Assembly (NCBI RefSeq): GCF_021513175.1
Contig: NZ_CP090953.1
Coordinates: forward strand, 186,001 to 250,000
Length of the DNA stretch: 64,000 nucleotides
Source of the DNA: Sphingomonas sp. S2-65
Lineage (GTDB): Bacteria > Pseudomonadota > Alphaproteobacteria > Sphingomonadales > Sphingomonadaceae
Reading direction: 5' to 3'
How positions within the stretch are numbered: position 1 is the stretch's first letter; each line of letters starts with the position of its first letter. The notes under the pieces were generated by a model, which saw only the letters and a program-made list of their open reading frames with translations, was not told where the DNA came from and did no database searches. Of this stretch, positions 15,593 to 23,221 are shown in pieces. A program made the position numbers and the translations under genes.

Positions 15593-15871
15593 TCAGACGT
15601 TGTTCTTGGTACGCAGCGCGTCGATCTCGCGTTCGAGCCGGGTGCTGCTGGTCTCGTTGTCGGTGATGACGCGTTCGAGAACCTGGACGCGCTCCTTGAC
15701 GGCGCGGAGCTCTTCGCGGAGGCGCGCGGCCTCCTGAGCCGCGGCGGGATCCTGGACGCCGCGATAGACGTCCTTGCCATCGCGGTCCTTGTGGATCCCC
15801 AGGCGCGCCTTGAGCACGCTGCCGATGGTGACCACGACGAGGATCGCGACGACCATTTCGAACGGGTTCAT
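15593..15871 (-). CDS. PspB-like small membrane protein
   Basis: A 92-residue protein: one N-terminal membrane segment (about 5-20, EMVVAILVVVTIGSVL), a short linker (KDRDGKDVYRG), then a long coiled coil carrying RVQVLERVITDNE and LEREIDALRTKN. The shared tail motif LER-(I/V)-x-T-D ... EI-(D/E)-x-LR recurs in five proteins of this locus. GGGAG stands 8 bases before ATG 15871. PspB proteins are inner-membrane partners of PspC that relay envelope stress; this is inferred to be a paralogue rather than PspB itself. Confidence 0.75.
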   Translation of the reverse strand: MNPFEMVVAILVVVTIGSVLKARLGIHKDRDGKDVYRGVQDPAAAQEAARLREELRAVKERVQVLERVITDNETSSTRLEREIDALRTKNNV

Positions 15872-15900
15872 CCTCTACACTCCCTCTTGTGCCGGTGCGG

Positions 15901-16026
15901 CTATTTGGTCTGTTGTTGCTGCTGCGCCAAGCGGAGTGCGCGGCGGACGGGTCGGTCCCGGGCTTCGGCGAGGGCGATAGCGCCCCCGCACAGTGCGGTG
16001 AGCACTGCGAAAACTGCAATCATCAT
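15901..16026 (-). CDS. 41-residue membrane peptide in the psp run
   Basis: A short frame from ATG 16026 to TAG 15901 encodes MMIAVFAVLTALCGGAIALA followed by a basic/Gln-rich tail (ARDRPVRRALRLAQQQQQTK). One hydrophobic segment and a positive tail predict a single-pass peptide. AGAGG lies 8 bases upstream and the frame fills the otherwise empty gap between two same-strand genes, which supports it being real. The peptide lacks the coiled coil of its neighbours. Function unknown. Confidence 0.6.
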   Translation of the reverse strand: MMIAVFAVLTALCGGAIALAEARDRPVRRALRLAQQQQQTK

Positions 16027-16038
16027 GGGGTTGATCCT

Positions 16039-16305
16039 CTAGTTGAGCGGCGCGTCGCGCAGCTTCTCGATTTCATCCGCGACGGCGATGCCGCGGTCGG
16101 TGACGATGCGCTCCAGGACACGGACCCGTTGTTCGAGACGCTCGGTCTGGGCGGCGTATTGCGCGGCCTTTTCGGCGACCATCTGCGACTCCAGTTCCAT
16201 CTGGCGCTCCTTGAGCTTGAACCAGGGGCGGAGGAACACGCCGCCGAAGATGGCGAGCAGCCCGCAGCTGATGCCGAGGATGGGGATGAGAAGGGGGCTG
16301 ATCAT
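16039..16305 (-). CDS. PspB-like small membrane protein
   Basis: An 88-residue protein with a long N-terminal hydrophobic stretch (about 2-26, LLIPILGISCGLLAIFGGVFL), a charged coiled coil (KLKERQMELESQMVAEKAA) and the locus motif RVRVLERIVTDRGIAV then EIEKLRD. The architecture is the same as PspB: one membrane helix then a cytoplasmic leucine-rich coil. It is 13 bases from its upstream neighbour. I treat it as a PspB paralogue by architecture; sequence identity to PspB is low. Confidence 0.75.
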   Translation of the reverse strand: MISPLLIPILGISCGLLAIFGGVFLRPWFKLKERQMELESQMVAEKAAQYAAQTERLEQRVRVLERIVTDRGIAVADEIEKLRDAPLN

Positions 16306-16318
16306 CGAATGCTTCCTC

Positions 16319-16651
16319 TCAGTTGGTGTGCGTGCCGCGCAGCGACTCGATCTCGCGGTCGAGGCTCACGGCGCCGTCGGTGACGATGCGCTCGACATTG
16401 GCGAGGCGGTCCTTGACCGAGCCGAGCTCGGCGCGGAGCTGGGCGGTCTCCTGGCTGAGCAGGCGGATGCGCTCCATCGCCTCGTCGTCGCGCTTCGGGT
16501 AGAGCGCCTTGCCCCAGCTGTTTTCCAGCGGGTAGCCGTTCTTGATGCGAAGCCAGGTGGTGAGGACCCAGCCGGCCATCGTCACCGAGACGATGATGGC
16601 GATCAGCGGGAAGATGCCCTGGACGAACATCAGTTTGTCGGCACTGTTCAT
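16319..16651 (-). CDS. PspB-like small membrane protein
   Basis: A 110-residue protein with one membrane segment (about 11-32), then LRIKNGYPLENSWGKALYP, a long coiled coil (ERIRLLSQETAQLRAELGSV) and the shared tail RLANVERIVTDGAVSLDREI. The WLRIKNGYPLE linker closely matches WIRARHGYPVE in the next gene upstream (16664-16954), so the two are recent paralogues. Spacing to the neighbours is only 12-13 bases. Function is not established; envelope-stress signalling is inferred from location. Confidence 0.78.
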   Translation of the reverse strand: MNSADKLMFVQGIFPLIAIIVSVTMAGWVLTTWLRIKNGYPLENSWGKALYPKRDDEAMERIRLLSQETAQLRAELGSVKDRLANVERIVTDGAVSLDREIESLRGTHTN

Positions 16652-16663
16652 GGTCTCAACTCC

Positions 16664-16954
16664 TTAGCGCAGTGCGTCGATTTCGCGGGCGGTGCGCTCG
16701 GCGGGATCGGTGGCGATCCGTTCGAGCACGGCGATGCGGTCCTCGAGGCGCGAGATCTGGCCGGTGAGGCGTGCGTTCTCGCTCGAGAGCAGTTCGATCT
16801 TCCGCTCGGCGGTGGGGTCGCCCTTGTGGCTCACCCCGTTCCACTCGCTCTCCACCGGGTAGCCGTGCCTGGCGCGGATCCAGTTGTTGAAGATCATTCC
16901 GAAGGTCGAGATCGCGATGATGGCGATGACGAAGCCTGGTCCACTCCAGCTCAT
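16664..16954 (-). CDS. PspB-like small membrane protein
   Basis: A 96-residue protein: membrane segment at about 5-24 (GPGFVIAIIAISTFGMIF), linker WIRARHGYPVESEW, coiled coil (ERKIELLSSENARLTGQISR) and the shared tail RIAVLERIATDPAERTAREI. It is the closest relative of the neighbouring 16319-16651 product. It lies 38 bases after pspC. Confidence 0.78.
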   Translation of the reverse strand: MSWSGPGFVIAIIAISTFGMIFNNWIRARHGYPVESEWNGVSHKGDPTAERKIELLSSENARLTGQISRLEDRIAVLERIATDPAERTAREIDALR

Positions 16955-16992
16955 GATGTTTTCCCTTCCTGTTTGACGGCCTGGCGATTGGC

Positions 16993-17367
16993 TCAGCGCA
17001 GGCTGTCGATCTCGTCCGCCAGGCGCGTGTTGCGGCTGGTATAGTACATCTCGATGTCGGCGAGGCGGCGGTCGATGTCGCGGAACTTCGAGCGGACCTC
17101 GGCGGTGGAGCGGCTCGGGTTCGAGCGCACGCCCTGCCAGAACTTGGCTTCCTCAGGGCCCTGATAGAGCCCCGCGGGCCTGTTCGGCGCCATCCACGCG
17201 ATCAGCAGATAGGCGAAGATGTTCATCGGGAAGATCGCGAAGCTGAGCATCACGAAGCCGACGCGGAGCCAGATGGCATCGATGCCGGTATATTCCGCCA
17301 GGCCCGAGCATACGCCCAGCCACTTGCTGTTCTGCTTGTCGAGATAGAATTTGGTACGAGCGGACAT
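16993..17367 (-). CDS. pspC: Phage-shock protein C with an added PspB-like tail
   Basis: The first 60 residues are a PspC domain: FYLDKQNSKWLGVCSGLAEY, TGIDAIWLRVGFVMLSFAIF and a second hydrophobic stretch NIFAYLLIAWMAP. PspC is an inner-membrane sensor that recruits PspA or regulates the response. The C-terminal 45 residues (SKFRDIDRRLADIEMYYTSR, then RLADEIDSLR) are a short coiled coil with the same final EIDSLR seen in the PspB-like proteins downstream, so this PspC carries its own version of the shared tail. Total 124 aa. Confidence 0.9.
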   Translation of the reverse strand: MSARTKFYLDKQNSKWLGVCSGLAEYTGIDAIWLRVGFVMLSFAIFPMNIFAYLLIAWMAPNRPAGLYQGPEEAKFWQGVRSNPSRSTAEVRSKFRDIDRRLADIEMYYTSRNTRLADEIDSLR

Positions 17368-17368
17368 C

Positions 17369-17641
17369 TTAGTTCCTCCTCGAATGATCGTACGGGCTCG
17401 GTTCGCGATGCGCGGACAGCGGCCGGAAATCGGGATTGTCGGCGGCGATGATGCGTTCGACGGTGAGCAGGCGTTCCTCGAGCTGCTTGGCGGTGTAGAA
17501 GAGCTCGTCGAGCAGCTTCTCGTCCTCGCCGGTGATCGTGGCCGACTGCTTCCACTTGGTGATGTAGTGCATGATCACCCAGGGGAGCCCGATGAAGAGC
17601 ATCCCCACGATGACGATGGGCAGGAGCACTTCGTCCAACAT
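17369..17641 (-). CDS. pspB: Phage-shock protein B
   Basis: A 90-residue protein with an N-terminal membrane helix (about 4-24, EVLLPIVIVGMLFIGLPWVI), the HYITKWKQ segment typical of PspB, and a coiled coil LLDELFYTAKQLEERLLTVE followed by RIIAAD. It lies 3 bases downstream of pspA and one base upstream of pspC, the canonical pspABC order. PspB works with PspC at the inner membrane to release PspA from PspF. Confidence 0.9.
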   Translation of the reverse strand: MLDEVLLPIVIVGMLFIGLPWVIMHYITKWKQSATITGEDEKLLDELFYTAKQLEERLLTVERIIAADNPDFRPLSAHREPSPYDHSRRN

Positions 17642-17644
17642 GAC

Positions 17645-18313
17645 TTAGGCTCCCTTGTTCAGCCGCGCCTTGAGCGCTTCGAGTTCGGCGTCGACCTTTT
17701 CGGACGAACGCAGCTCGGCGATCTCTTCCTCCAGCGTCTTTGGCTGGCCGCCGAAGCCCATCGCATCGGCGCGGCCTTCGGCCATGTCGACCCGGCGCTC
17801 CAGGACGTCGAAGCGCGAGAAGGCGTCCTGCATCTTCGAGCCGTTGGTCATCTCGCGCAGGCGGAAGCGGTTGTTGGCGCTTTCCAGGCGGGCGACGATC
17901 GAGTTCTGGCGGGTGCGGGCCTCGCGCAGCTTGTTCTGCAGCTTGTTGATGTCCTCTTCGGACGCCTTGAGCGCGTCGTCGAGCACTGCGATTTCGGCTG
18001 CCAGCTGCTCGCACATGTCCTTGGCCTTCTGCCGCTCGACCAGAGCTGCCTTGGCGAGGTCCTCGCGGCCCTTGCTCAGTGCCAGCTCGGCCTTCTCGGT
18101 CCAGCTCTCCTGGAGCTTTTCGAGCTTGGCGATGTGGCGGCGCATTTCCTTCTGGTCGGCGATGGTGCGGGCGGCGGAGGCGCGAACCTCAACCAGCGTT
18201 TCCTCCATCTCGAGGATGATCATGCGGATCATCTTGGCCGGGTCCTCGGCCTTGTCGAGAAGGTCGGTGACGTTGGCGGCGATGATGTCGCGGGTTCGCG
18301 AAAAGATACCCAT
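17645..18313 (-). CDS. pspA: Phage-shock protein A
   Basis: PspA is an ESCRT-III-like coiled-coil protein that coats damaged membrane and inhibits PspF. The N-terminal MGIFSRTRDIIAANV amphipathic helix and the region LLDKAEDPAKMIRMIILEME are family hallmarks, followed by about 180 residues of coiled coil. I use ATG 18313 because AAGGAG is 7 bases upstream; ATG 18319 (MY-MGIF) is too close to it. Length 222 aa is normal. The 5' leader contains two strong hairpins and a short upstream ORF. Confidence 0.96.
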   Translation of the reverse strand: MGIFSRTRDIIAANVTDLLDKAEDPAKMIRMIILEMEETLVEVRASAARTIADQKEMRRHIAKLEKLQESWTEKAELALSKGREDLAKAALVERQKAKDMCEQLAAEIAVLDDALKASEEDINKLQNKLREARTRQNSIVARLESANNRFRLREMTNGSKMQDAFSRFDVLERRVDMAEGRADAMGFGGQPKTLEEEIAELRSSEKVDAELEALKARLNKGA

Positions 18314-18335
18314 GTACATACTCCTTGGTTTGAGA

Positions 18336-18398
18336 CCGCCGGGAGGCTCTAGGGGCGTCCTCCCGGCGGGGATCCCGCTCGCCGGGGCATTGGCGAGC
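18336..18398 (-). promoter_or_regulatory. Two hairpins in the pspA leader
   Basis: CCGCCGGGAGG (18336-18346) and CCTCCCGGCGG (18359-18369) form a perfect 11-bp stem; GCTCGCC (18377-18383) and GGCGAGC (18392-18398) form a perfect 7-bp stem. Both lie between the 35-codon leader ORF and the pspA Shine-Dalgarno. No T-run follows, so they look more like stability or processing structures than terminators. Confidence 0.6.
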
Positions 18399-18414
18399 AG
18401 GGAGGCTTTGTCCG

Positions 18415-18522
18415 TCAGGCGATCGCGGGGCCGACCGCACCAGCCATCAGCACGACGCTGGCGAGAAGGGCGATGGTGACTGCGAAGAAGGCGCTGCGGA
18501 CGTTGTTGGCTTGGTAGGTCAT
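18415..18522 (-). CDS. 35-residue hydrophobic peptide at the head of the psp operon
   Basis: ATG 18522 to TGA 18415 encodes MTYQANNVRSAFFAVTIALL and then ASVVLMAGAVGPAIA, a single hydrophobic helix with a polar N-terminus. GGGA lies about 9 bases upstream. It is the first open frame after the sigma-54 promoter at 18579-18593, about 45 bases from the predicted start of transcription. It could be a real small membrane protein or a leader peptide controlling pspA. I know no named family. Confidence 0.6.
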   Translation of the reverse strand: MTYQANNVRSAFFAVTIALLASVVLMAGAVGPAIA

Positions 18523-18578
18523 TGTCTCGTTCCCTGAACCTTGTGTGTTTGCCCGTTGCCGGGCTTGCCAATACACCA

Positions 18579-18593
18579 GCAGGAAGCGTGCCA
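18579..18593 (-). promoter_or_regulatory. Sigma-54 promoter of the psp operon
   Basis: Minus strand TGGCACG (18593-18587), four bases, CTGC (18582-18579) matches the -24/-12 consensus TGGCACG-N4-TTGC with one change. It lies between divergent pspF and the psp operon, the standard position for PspF-dependent control. Confidence 0.8.
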
Positions 18594-18693
18594 GTTTGCA
18601 AAAGCCGCAGAAATCCGCGCTTTTCCGCCGTTGCAGGGTGCGATCACAAGTTTGCAGTTGCCAAGGGTTGGGAAATCACCCCAATCTTTCGGT

Positions 18694-19722
18694 ATGGAGC
18701 GAACAACGCAGGTAATCGGGCAGTCGGGCGCCTTTCTCGACGCCCTCGAACAGGCCAGTCGCGCCGCCGCGCTGGACCGCCCGGTGCTGGTGATCGGCGA
18801 ACGCGGCACCGGCAAGGAGCTGGTCGCCGAGCGCCTCCACCGGCTGAGCCCGCGCTGGGATCAGCCGCTGGTGGTGATGAACTGCGCGGCGTTGCCCGAG
18901 ACACTGATCGAGGCCGAGCTGTTCGGGCACGAGGCGGGCGCGTTCACTGGGGCCACAAAGACGCGCGCGGGCAGGTTCGAGGAAGCCGATGGCGGCACGC
19001 TGTTCCTCGACGAACTTGGAACCCTGTCAAAGGCGGCGCAAGACCGGCTGCTGCGCGCGGTCGAATATGGCGAAATCACTCGGATCGGGTCGTCGCGGGC
19101 GCTACGCGTCGACGTGCGTATCGTCGCGGCGACCAACGAGCATCTGCCGGACCGAGTGGAGCAGGGCACGTTCCGGGCCGACTTGCTCGACCGGCTGAGC
19201 TTCGAAGTGGTGACGCTGCCGCCGCTGCGGGCCCGGCGCGGGGACATCGAAGTGCTTGCCGAGTTTTTCGGGCGCCGGATGGCGGCGGAGATCGGGTGGA
19301 CGGATTGGCCGGGATGGGGACCCACCGCGCTGGACACGCTGCTTCACCATGAATGGCCCGGTAATGTCCGCGAGCTGCGCAACGTCGTCGAGCGGGCGGT
19401 GTATCGCTGGAATCGCGAAGGGCCGATCGACTATATCGAAGTCGATCCTTTCGCGTCGCCATATCGCCCGCGGCCGATGTCACCGCCTCCCGCCACACCG
19501 GTGCCGCCGGTCGCTCCCGTGCCGGTAGCCGAGGGCGCCTCGCCCAGCGAAGTCGGAGGCGACTTCAAGACGCGCGTCGCCGCTTTCGAGCGGCAGCTGC
19601 TCACGCGCTCGCTGGCCGAGCACCGCTTCAACCAGCGTTCGACAGCGGAGGCGCTGGGGCTGAGTTATGATCAGCTCCGCCATGCGCTGAAACGGCACGA
19701 TCTGCTGGGGGCCAGCGGCTGA
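18694..19722 (+). CDS. pspF: Psp operon transcriptional activator PspF
   Basis: PspF is a sigma-54-dependent AAA+ activator that lacks a receiver domain and is held off by PspA. Visible are Walker A GERGTGKE (about residue 36), the sigma-54 contact loop GAFTGA, Walker B GGTLFLDELG, the NVRELRNVVERAVYR sensor II region and a C-terminal Fis-type helix-turn-helix (RSTAEALGLSYDQLRHALKR). A Pro-rich linker (SPPPATPVPPVAPVPVA) joins AAA+ and DNA-binding domains. ATG 18694 is used; in-frame codons upstream run through the psp promoter region and are unlikely to be coding. Length 342 aa. Divergent from pspA. Confidence 0.94.
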   Translation: MERTTQVIGQSGAFLDALEQASRAAALDRPVLVIGERGTGKELVAERLHRLSPRWDQPLVVMNCAALPETLIEAELFGHEAGAFTGATKTRAGRFEEADGGTLFLDELGTLSKAAQDRLLRAVEYGEITRIGSSRALRVDVRIVAATNEHLPDRVEQGTFRADLLDRLSFEVVTLPPLRARRGDIEVLAEFFGRRMAAEIGWTDWPGWGPTALDTLLHHEWPGNVRELRNVVERAVYRWNREGPIDYIEVDPFASPYRPRPMSPPPATPVPPVAPVPVAEGASPSEVGGDFKTRVAAFERQLLTRSLAEHRFNQRSTAEALGLSYDQLRHALKRHDLLGASG

Positions 19723-19730
19723 CCGACTTT

Positions 19731-19758
19731 CCCCCGGGCCTGACAAGGCCGGGGTGAC
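19731..19758. repeat. REP-like palindromic element
   Basis: CCCCGGGCC, a five-base spacer and GGCCGGGG form an imperfect palindrome followed by GTGACGA, downstream of pspF. It is a short copy of the genome's REP-like family. Confidence 0.6.
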
Positions 19759-19863
19759 GAAAGAGGAAGGCATTTTCCTACCCGGATACGCTGGCGAAAC
19801 GAGTTAGACGGAGCCATATGGCGCGCATCGCGTTGCTCGCGTGAACCTGACAGGAGATTTCCG

Positions 19864-20478
19864 ATGGCTTTCGAATTGCCGCCGCTTCCCTATGCCTATG
19901 ATGCGCTGGAGCCGACCATCGACAAGGAGACGATGACTCTCCACCACGACAAGCACCATGCCGCCTATACCGCCAAGCTGAACGAGGCAGTGAGCGAGGA
20001 CTCGAGCCTGGAGGGCAAGTCGATCGAGGATCTGCTGGGGCAGATGGGCAGCGCGCCTGCCAAGCTGCGCAACAATGGCGGCGGCTATTGGAACCACGAC
20101 TTCTTCTGGAAGACGATGGGCCCGAATGGCGGCGGCACCCCGACTGGTGCGCTGGCCGAGGCGATCGACGCCAAGTTCGGCTCGCTAGACGCGATGAAGG
20201 AGCAGTTCAACACGGCCGGCGCCAACCAGTTCGGATCGGGCTGGGCGTGGTTGATCGTCAACGGTTCGGGCGAGCTCGAGATCACCTCGACCCCGAACCA
20301 GGACAATCCGCTGATGGACGTCGCGCCGGTCAAGGGCACGCCGATCCTGGGCAACGACGTGTGGGAGCACGCCTATTACGTCACTTATCGCAACGACCGC
20401 CCGGGCTATCTGAAGGCCTGGTGGAACGTCGTGAACTGGGACGTGGTGTCCGAGCGTTACACGGCTGCCAAGGGCTGA
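19864..20478 (+). CDS. sodB: Iron/manganese superoxide dismutase
   Basis: The enzyme converts superoxide to oxygen and hydrogen peroxide in the cytoplasm. Metal ligands are visible in [14 protein letters not shown] (His), [11 protein letters not shown] (His) and [15 protein letters not shown] (Asp and His). The segment [14 protein letters not shown] is typical of Fe-type enzymes, so sodB is likelier than sodA, but metal choice cannot be settled from sequence alone. AGGAG lies 7 bases before ATG 19864. Length 204 aa. A strong terminator follows at 20534. Confidence 0.95.
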   Translation: MAFELPPLPYAYDALEPTIDKETMTLHHDKHHAAYTAKLNEAVSEDSSLEGKSIEDLLGQMGSAPAKLRNNGGGYWNHDFFWKTMGPNGGGTPTGALAEAIDAKFGSLDAMKEQFNTAGANQFGSGWAWLIVNGSGELEITSTPNQDNPLMDVAPVKGTPILGNDVWEHAYYVTYRNDRPGYLKAWWNVVNWDVVSERYTAAKG

Positions 20479-20533
20479 GGCTCTAGCATCCTGGGTTCCT
20501 CGCCTGAAACCAGGTTGGGGGACGGATTAGAAG

Positions 20534-20563
20534 CGGCCGGGGCTCGATGCTCCGGCCGTTTTT
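20534..20563 (+). terminator. Rho-independent terminator of sodB
   Basis: CGGCCGGGGC and GCTCCGGCCG form a 10-bp stem (one G-T pair) with loop TCGAT, followed by TTTTT. It lies 56 bases after the sodB stop. Confidence 0.9.
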
Positions 20564-20648
20564 CTGCGCCCGCGCCTCGGGCGGGGGCCTCTGTCGCGCA
20601 GACGCGCACCACACCCCTGGGCCGCTTGCTTGCGGCGAGGAGAGCCAG

Positions 20649-21662
20649 TCAGCGTGGAGCGGCGAGTGTGGTGCTCGAACTCGCCGGTTCGGCGAAGACG
20701 GGGTGGCCGTCCTTGCCGAAGGTGAAGCGCTGGATGCGCGGCGAGCGCTTGGCCGTGCACTTCATGTCGGGTCCCGGATTGGCGTGATAGACGATCCAGT
20801 GCTCGCCGGTGGGCGAGGTGAAGAAGCCGTTATGCCCGGGCGCGTACACGCCCGCGGACGGCGCCTTTGCAAGGATCGGGCGCGGGGCCTTGGTCCAGGC
20901 GGCGGGGTTCAGCGGGTCGCTGCCGGCCTGGGCGTGCAGCAGGCCGATGGCATAGTCGTCGGACCAGCAGGCGCTGCCCGAATAGCTGAGGAACAGGTCG
21001 CCCTTTGGCCCCTGCAGGAATTCGGGGCCCTCCAGGATCTGGCGGCCGCCCTGACGCTCCCAGGCCTGGTCGGGGCGGGCGATGATCGTCTCCGCGCCTT
21101 GCAGCGTCCAGGGGTTGGCCATCGCCGATATCGCGAGATCGCTGTCGGACCCGACATAGGGCGAGTAGACGAAGTAGCGCTTGCCGCGATAGGCGAAGGT
21201 CGTGCCGTCGATGCCGGTGTAGCGGGTGTTCACGCGCCCGCGATCGATCCACTTGCCCTGGCGCGGGTCGGCGCTGGCATTCTCCAGTACGAAGATGCCG
21301 CGATGGGCGTCGTCGTCATGCTGGGCGTCGGCGGCGGTGTAGTAGAGGTACCATTTGCCGCCGATGCGGTGCAGCTCGGGCGCCCAGATTGAGCGCGCGT
21401 TCGGGCCTGTCGCCGCCGGGCGCCAGATCACTGTCTCTTCCGCCTGCGCCAACCGGGTCAGGTCGCGGGTGGCGCGGATCGCCAGCCGGTCGCCCAGCGT
21501 GTGCATGTAATAATAGGTGTCGCCCGCGCGGACGATCCACGGATCGGCGCCTGAATCGAGCAGCGGATTGGTGAAGCGGTTGGGAGCGTCGTCGGCCACC
21601 AGCAACGGCGCCGCTGCCAGCAGGGCGGCGAGAGTGACGCATTTCAGCGAGCGGCGCATCAT
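20649..21662 (-). CDS. Glycoside hydrolase family 43 (arabinanase/xylosidase type), exported
   Basis: A five-bladed beta-propeller glycosidase that cuts arabino- or xylo-oligosaccharides. The three catalytic acids of GH43 are visible: Asp in NPLLDSGADPWIV, the pKa-tuning Asp in YTGIDGTTFAY, and Glu in QILEGPEFLQGP. A signal peptide (MMRRSLKCVTLAALLAAAPL) directs it out of the cytoplasm. Length 337 aa is typical. It is four genes from no obvious polysaccharide locus; the neighbours on the same strand are yciB and ftsY, so it may be transcribed with them. Substrate is not assignable from sequence. Confidence 0.85.
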   Translation of the reverse strand: MMRRSLKCVTLAALLAAAPLLVADDAPNRFTNPLLDSGADPWIVRAGDTYYYMHTLGDRLAIRATRDLTRLAQAEETVIWRPAATGPNARSIWAPELHRIGGKWYLYYTAADAQHDDDAHRGIFVLENASADPRQGKWIDRGRVNTRYTGIDGTTFAYRGKRYFVYSPYVGSDSDLAISAMANPWTLQGAETIIARPDQAWERQGGRQILEGPEFLQGPKGDLFLSYSGSACWSDDYAIGLLHAQAGSDPLNPAAWTKAPRPILAKAPSAGVYAPGHNGFFTSPTGEHWIVYHANPGPDMKCTAKRSPRIQRFTFGKDGHPVFAEPASSSTTLAAPR

Positions 21663-21672
21663 CTTCTCCAGC

Positions 21673-22290
21673 TCAGCCCTCGGGTGGGAGGGGGGCGTCC
21701 TCGGGCTGGTCGAGCTGCAGGCCGTGTCGCATCAGCATGGGGATGTTGATCATCGCGAAGACCAGAGTCATCGGGATCACCGCCCATGTCTTGAAGGTCA
21801 CCCACTGATCCCAGGTCAGCATGTGGCGCATCACTTCGTTGAGTACTGCCATCGCGACGAAGAAACCGGCCCAATTGATCGTCAGCAGCCGCCAGCCCTT
21901 GGCGGACAGGCCGGGATAGGCGCTTTCCAGGAGCATCTGGAGCAGCGGCTTGCCTGTTATCAGGCCGTAGCCGAGGATCACCGCGAACATCGTGTAGACG
22001 ATGGTGGGCTTGATCTGGATGAAGGTCTGGTCGTGGAAATAAATGGTCAAGGCGCCGAAGGGCAGCACCAGCGCGGCGGTGATCCACAGCATCGGCGAGA
22101 TGTGCCTGGCCTTCCACCAGGAAAGCAGCATCGCCGCGACCATGGCGACCATGAAGGCGGCGGTGGCAGTGATGACGCGCTGGATCTGAAGGCCGGGCGC
22201 ATAGCTGTTGACCAGGAAGAAGACGGCGAGGGGGCCGAAATCGATCAGCATCCGCATACCCGGCGAGAGCGGGGTCCTGGTCTCAGCCAC
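21673..22290 (-). CDS. yciB: Inner-membrane septation protein A (YciB/IspZ)
   Basis: A 205-residue polytopic membrane protein with five or six hydrophobic segments. Family marks include LIDFGPLAVFFLVNSY near the N-terminus, FHDQTFIQIKPTIVYTMFAV and NEVMRHMLTWDQWVTFKTWAV. YciB is needed for normal septation and envelope integrity. It overlaps the 3' end of ftsY by eight bases, so the two are probably co-transcribed. Sphingomonad genomes commonly show ftsY-yciB together. Confidence 0.92.
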   Translation of the reverse strand: MAETRTPLSPGMRMLIDFGPLAVFFLVNSYAPGLQIQRVITATAAFMVAMVAAMLLSWWKARHISPMLWITAALVLPFGALTIYFHDQTFIQIKPTIVYTMFAVILGYGLITGKPLLQMLLESAYPGLSAKGWRLLTINWAGFFVAMAVLNEVMRHMLTWDQWVTFKTWAVIPMTLVFAMINIPMLMRHGLQLDQPEDAPLPPEG

Positions 22291-23221
22291 GGGTCAGTTC
22301 CTCTACGCCGGCGATGATGCGGGCGACTTCATTCGGGTTGAACGGGCGCAGGTCGTCGACCTTTTCGCCTACGCCGATCGCATGGATCGGCAGACCGTAT
22401 TGCTCGGCAGCCGCGACCAGCACACCGCCGCGCGCGGTGCCGTCGAGCTTGGTCATGACGAGGCCGGTGACGCCGGCCACTTCCTTGAACACCTCGATCT
22501 GGTTGAGCGCGTTCTGGCCCGTGGTGGCGTCGAGCACGAGCACGACGTCGTGAGGCGAAGCGGCGTTCAGGCGGCCGAGCACGCGGCGGATCTTGGCAAG
22601 CTCGTCCATCAGCTCGCGCTTGTTCTGCAAGCGGCCGGCGGTGTCGACGATCAGGATGTCGGTGCCGCGGTCGGTCGCCTGCTTCACTGCTTCGAAGACG
22701 ATGCCCGCGGCGTCGCCACCCTCGGCGCCCGAGACGATCGGCACGCCGATCCGCTCGGCCCAGGTGCGCAGCTGGCCGATCGCCGCGGCGCGGAAGGTGT
22801 CGCCGGCGGCGACCATCACGCTATAGTCCTGTTCGAGGAACAAGTTGGCAAGCTTGGCGATGGTGGTGGTCTTGCCCGAGCCGTTGACGCCGATGACGAG
22901 GATCACCTGGGGCCGCGGAAACGCTTCGATCTCGAGCGGCTTGGCAACCTTCGCGAGGACCTTCTCGACTTCCTCGGCGACGACCAGGCGGATGCCGAGT
23001 TCTTCCATGTTGCGCTCGAACTGCCCCTCGGCCAGCCGGGCGCGGACGCGGGCTGCGGTTTGCGGGCCGAGATCGGAGGCGATCAGCGCCTCTTCGATCT
23101 CGTCGAGCGTGGCGTCGTCGAGGCGGGCGAGGCTGAGGCCGGCGAGATTGCCGAGCAGCCGGTCCGAGGTCTTGCGGAAGCCCCCGAGCAGACGGTCGTG
23201 CCAGGTTGGGTTGGTACTCAT
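22283..23221 (-). CDS. ftsY: Signal recognition particle receptor FtsY
   Basis: FtsY is the membrane-bound GTPase receptor that docks SRP with ribosome-nascent-chain complexes; Ffh, its partner, is at 26548. An N domain (about 20-95) precedes the G domain with G1 GVNGSGKTTTIAKLA, the insertion-box AAGDTFRAAAIGQL, DTAGRLQNK and TKLDGTARGG, and the closing GVGEKVDDLRPFN. There is no long acidic A domain, as usual in alphaproteobacteria. ATG 23221 lies in an ATGA overlap with mtaB upstream. Length 312 aa. Confidence 0.96.
   Translation of the reverse strand: MSTNPTWHDRLLGGFRKTSDRLLGNLAGLSLARLDDATLDEIEEALIASDLGPQTAARVRARLAEGQFERNMEELGIRLVVAEEVEKVLAKVAKPLEIEAFPRPQVILVIGVNGSGKTTTIAKLANLFLEQDYSVMVAAGDTFRAAAIGQLRTWAERIGVPIVSGAEGGDAAGIVFEAVKQATDRGTDILIVDTAGRLQNKRELMDELAKIRRVLGRLNAASPHDVVLVLDATTGQNALNQIEVFKEVAGVTGLVMTKLDGTARGGVLVAAAEQYGLPIHAIGVGEKVDDLRPFNPNEVARIIAGVEELTRG

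Noticed and set aside
18319..18601. Longer PspA with an N-terminal extension
   Set aside because: The extension would be translated through the promoter, the 35-codon ORF and two hairpins, and does not match the PspA N-terminal helix.
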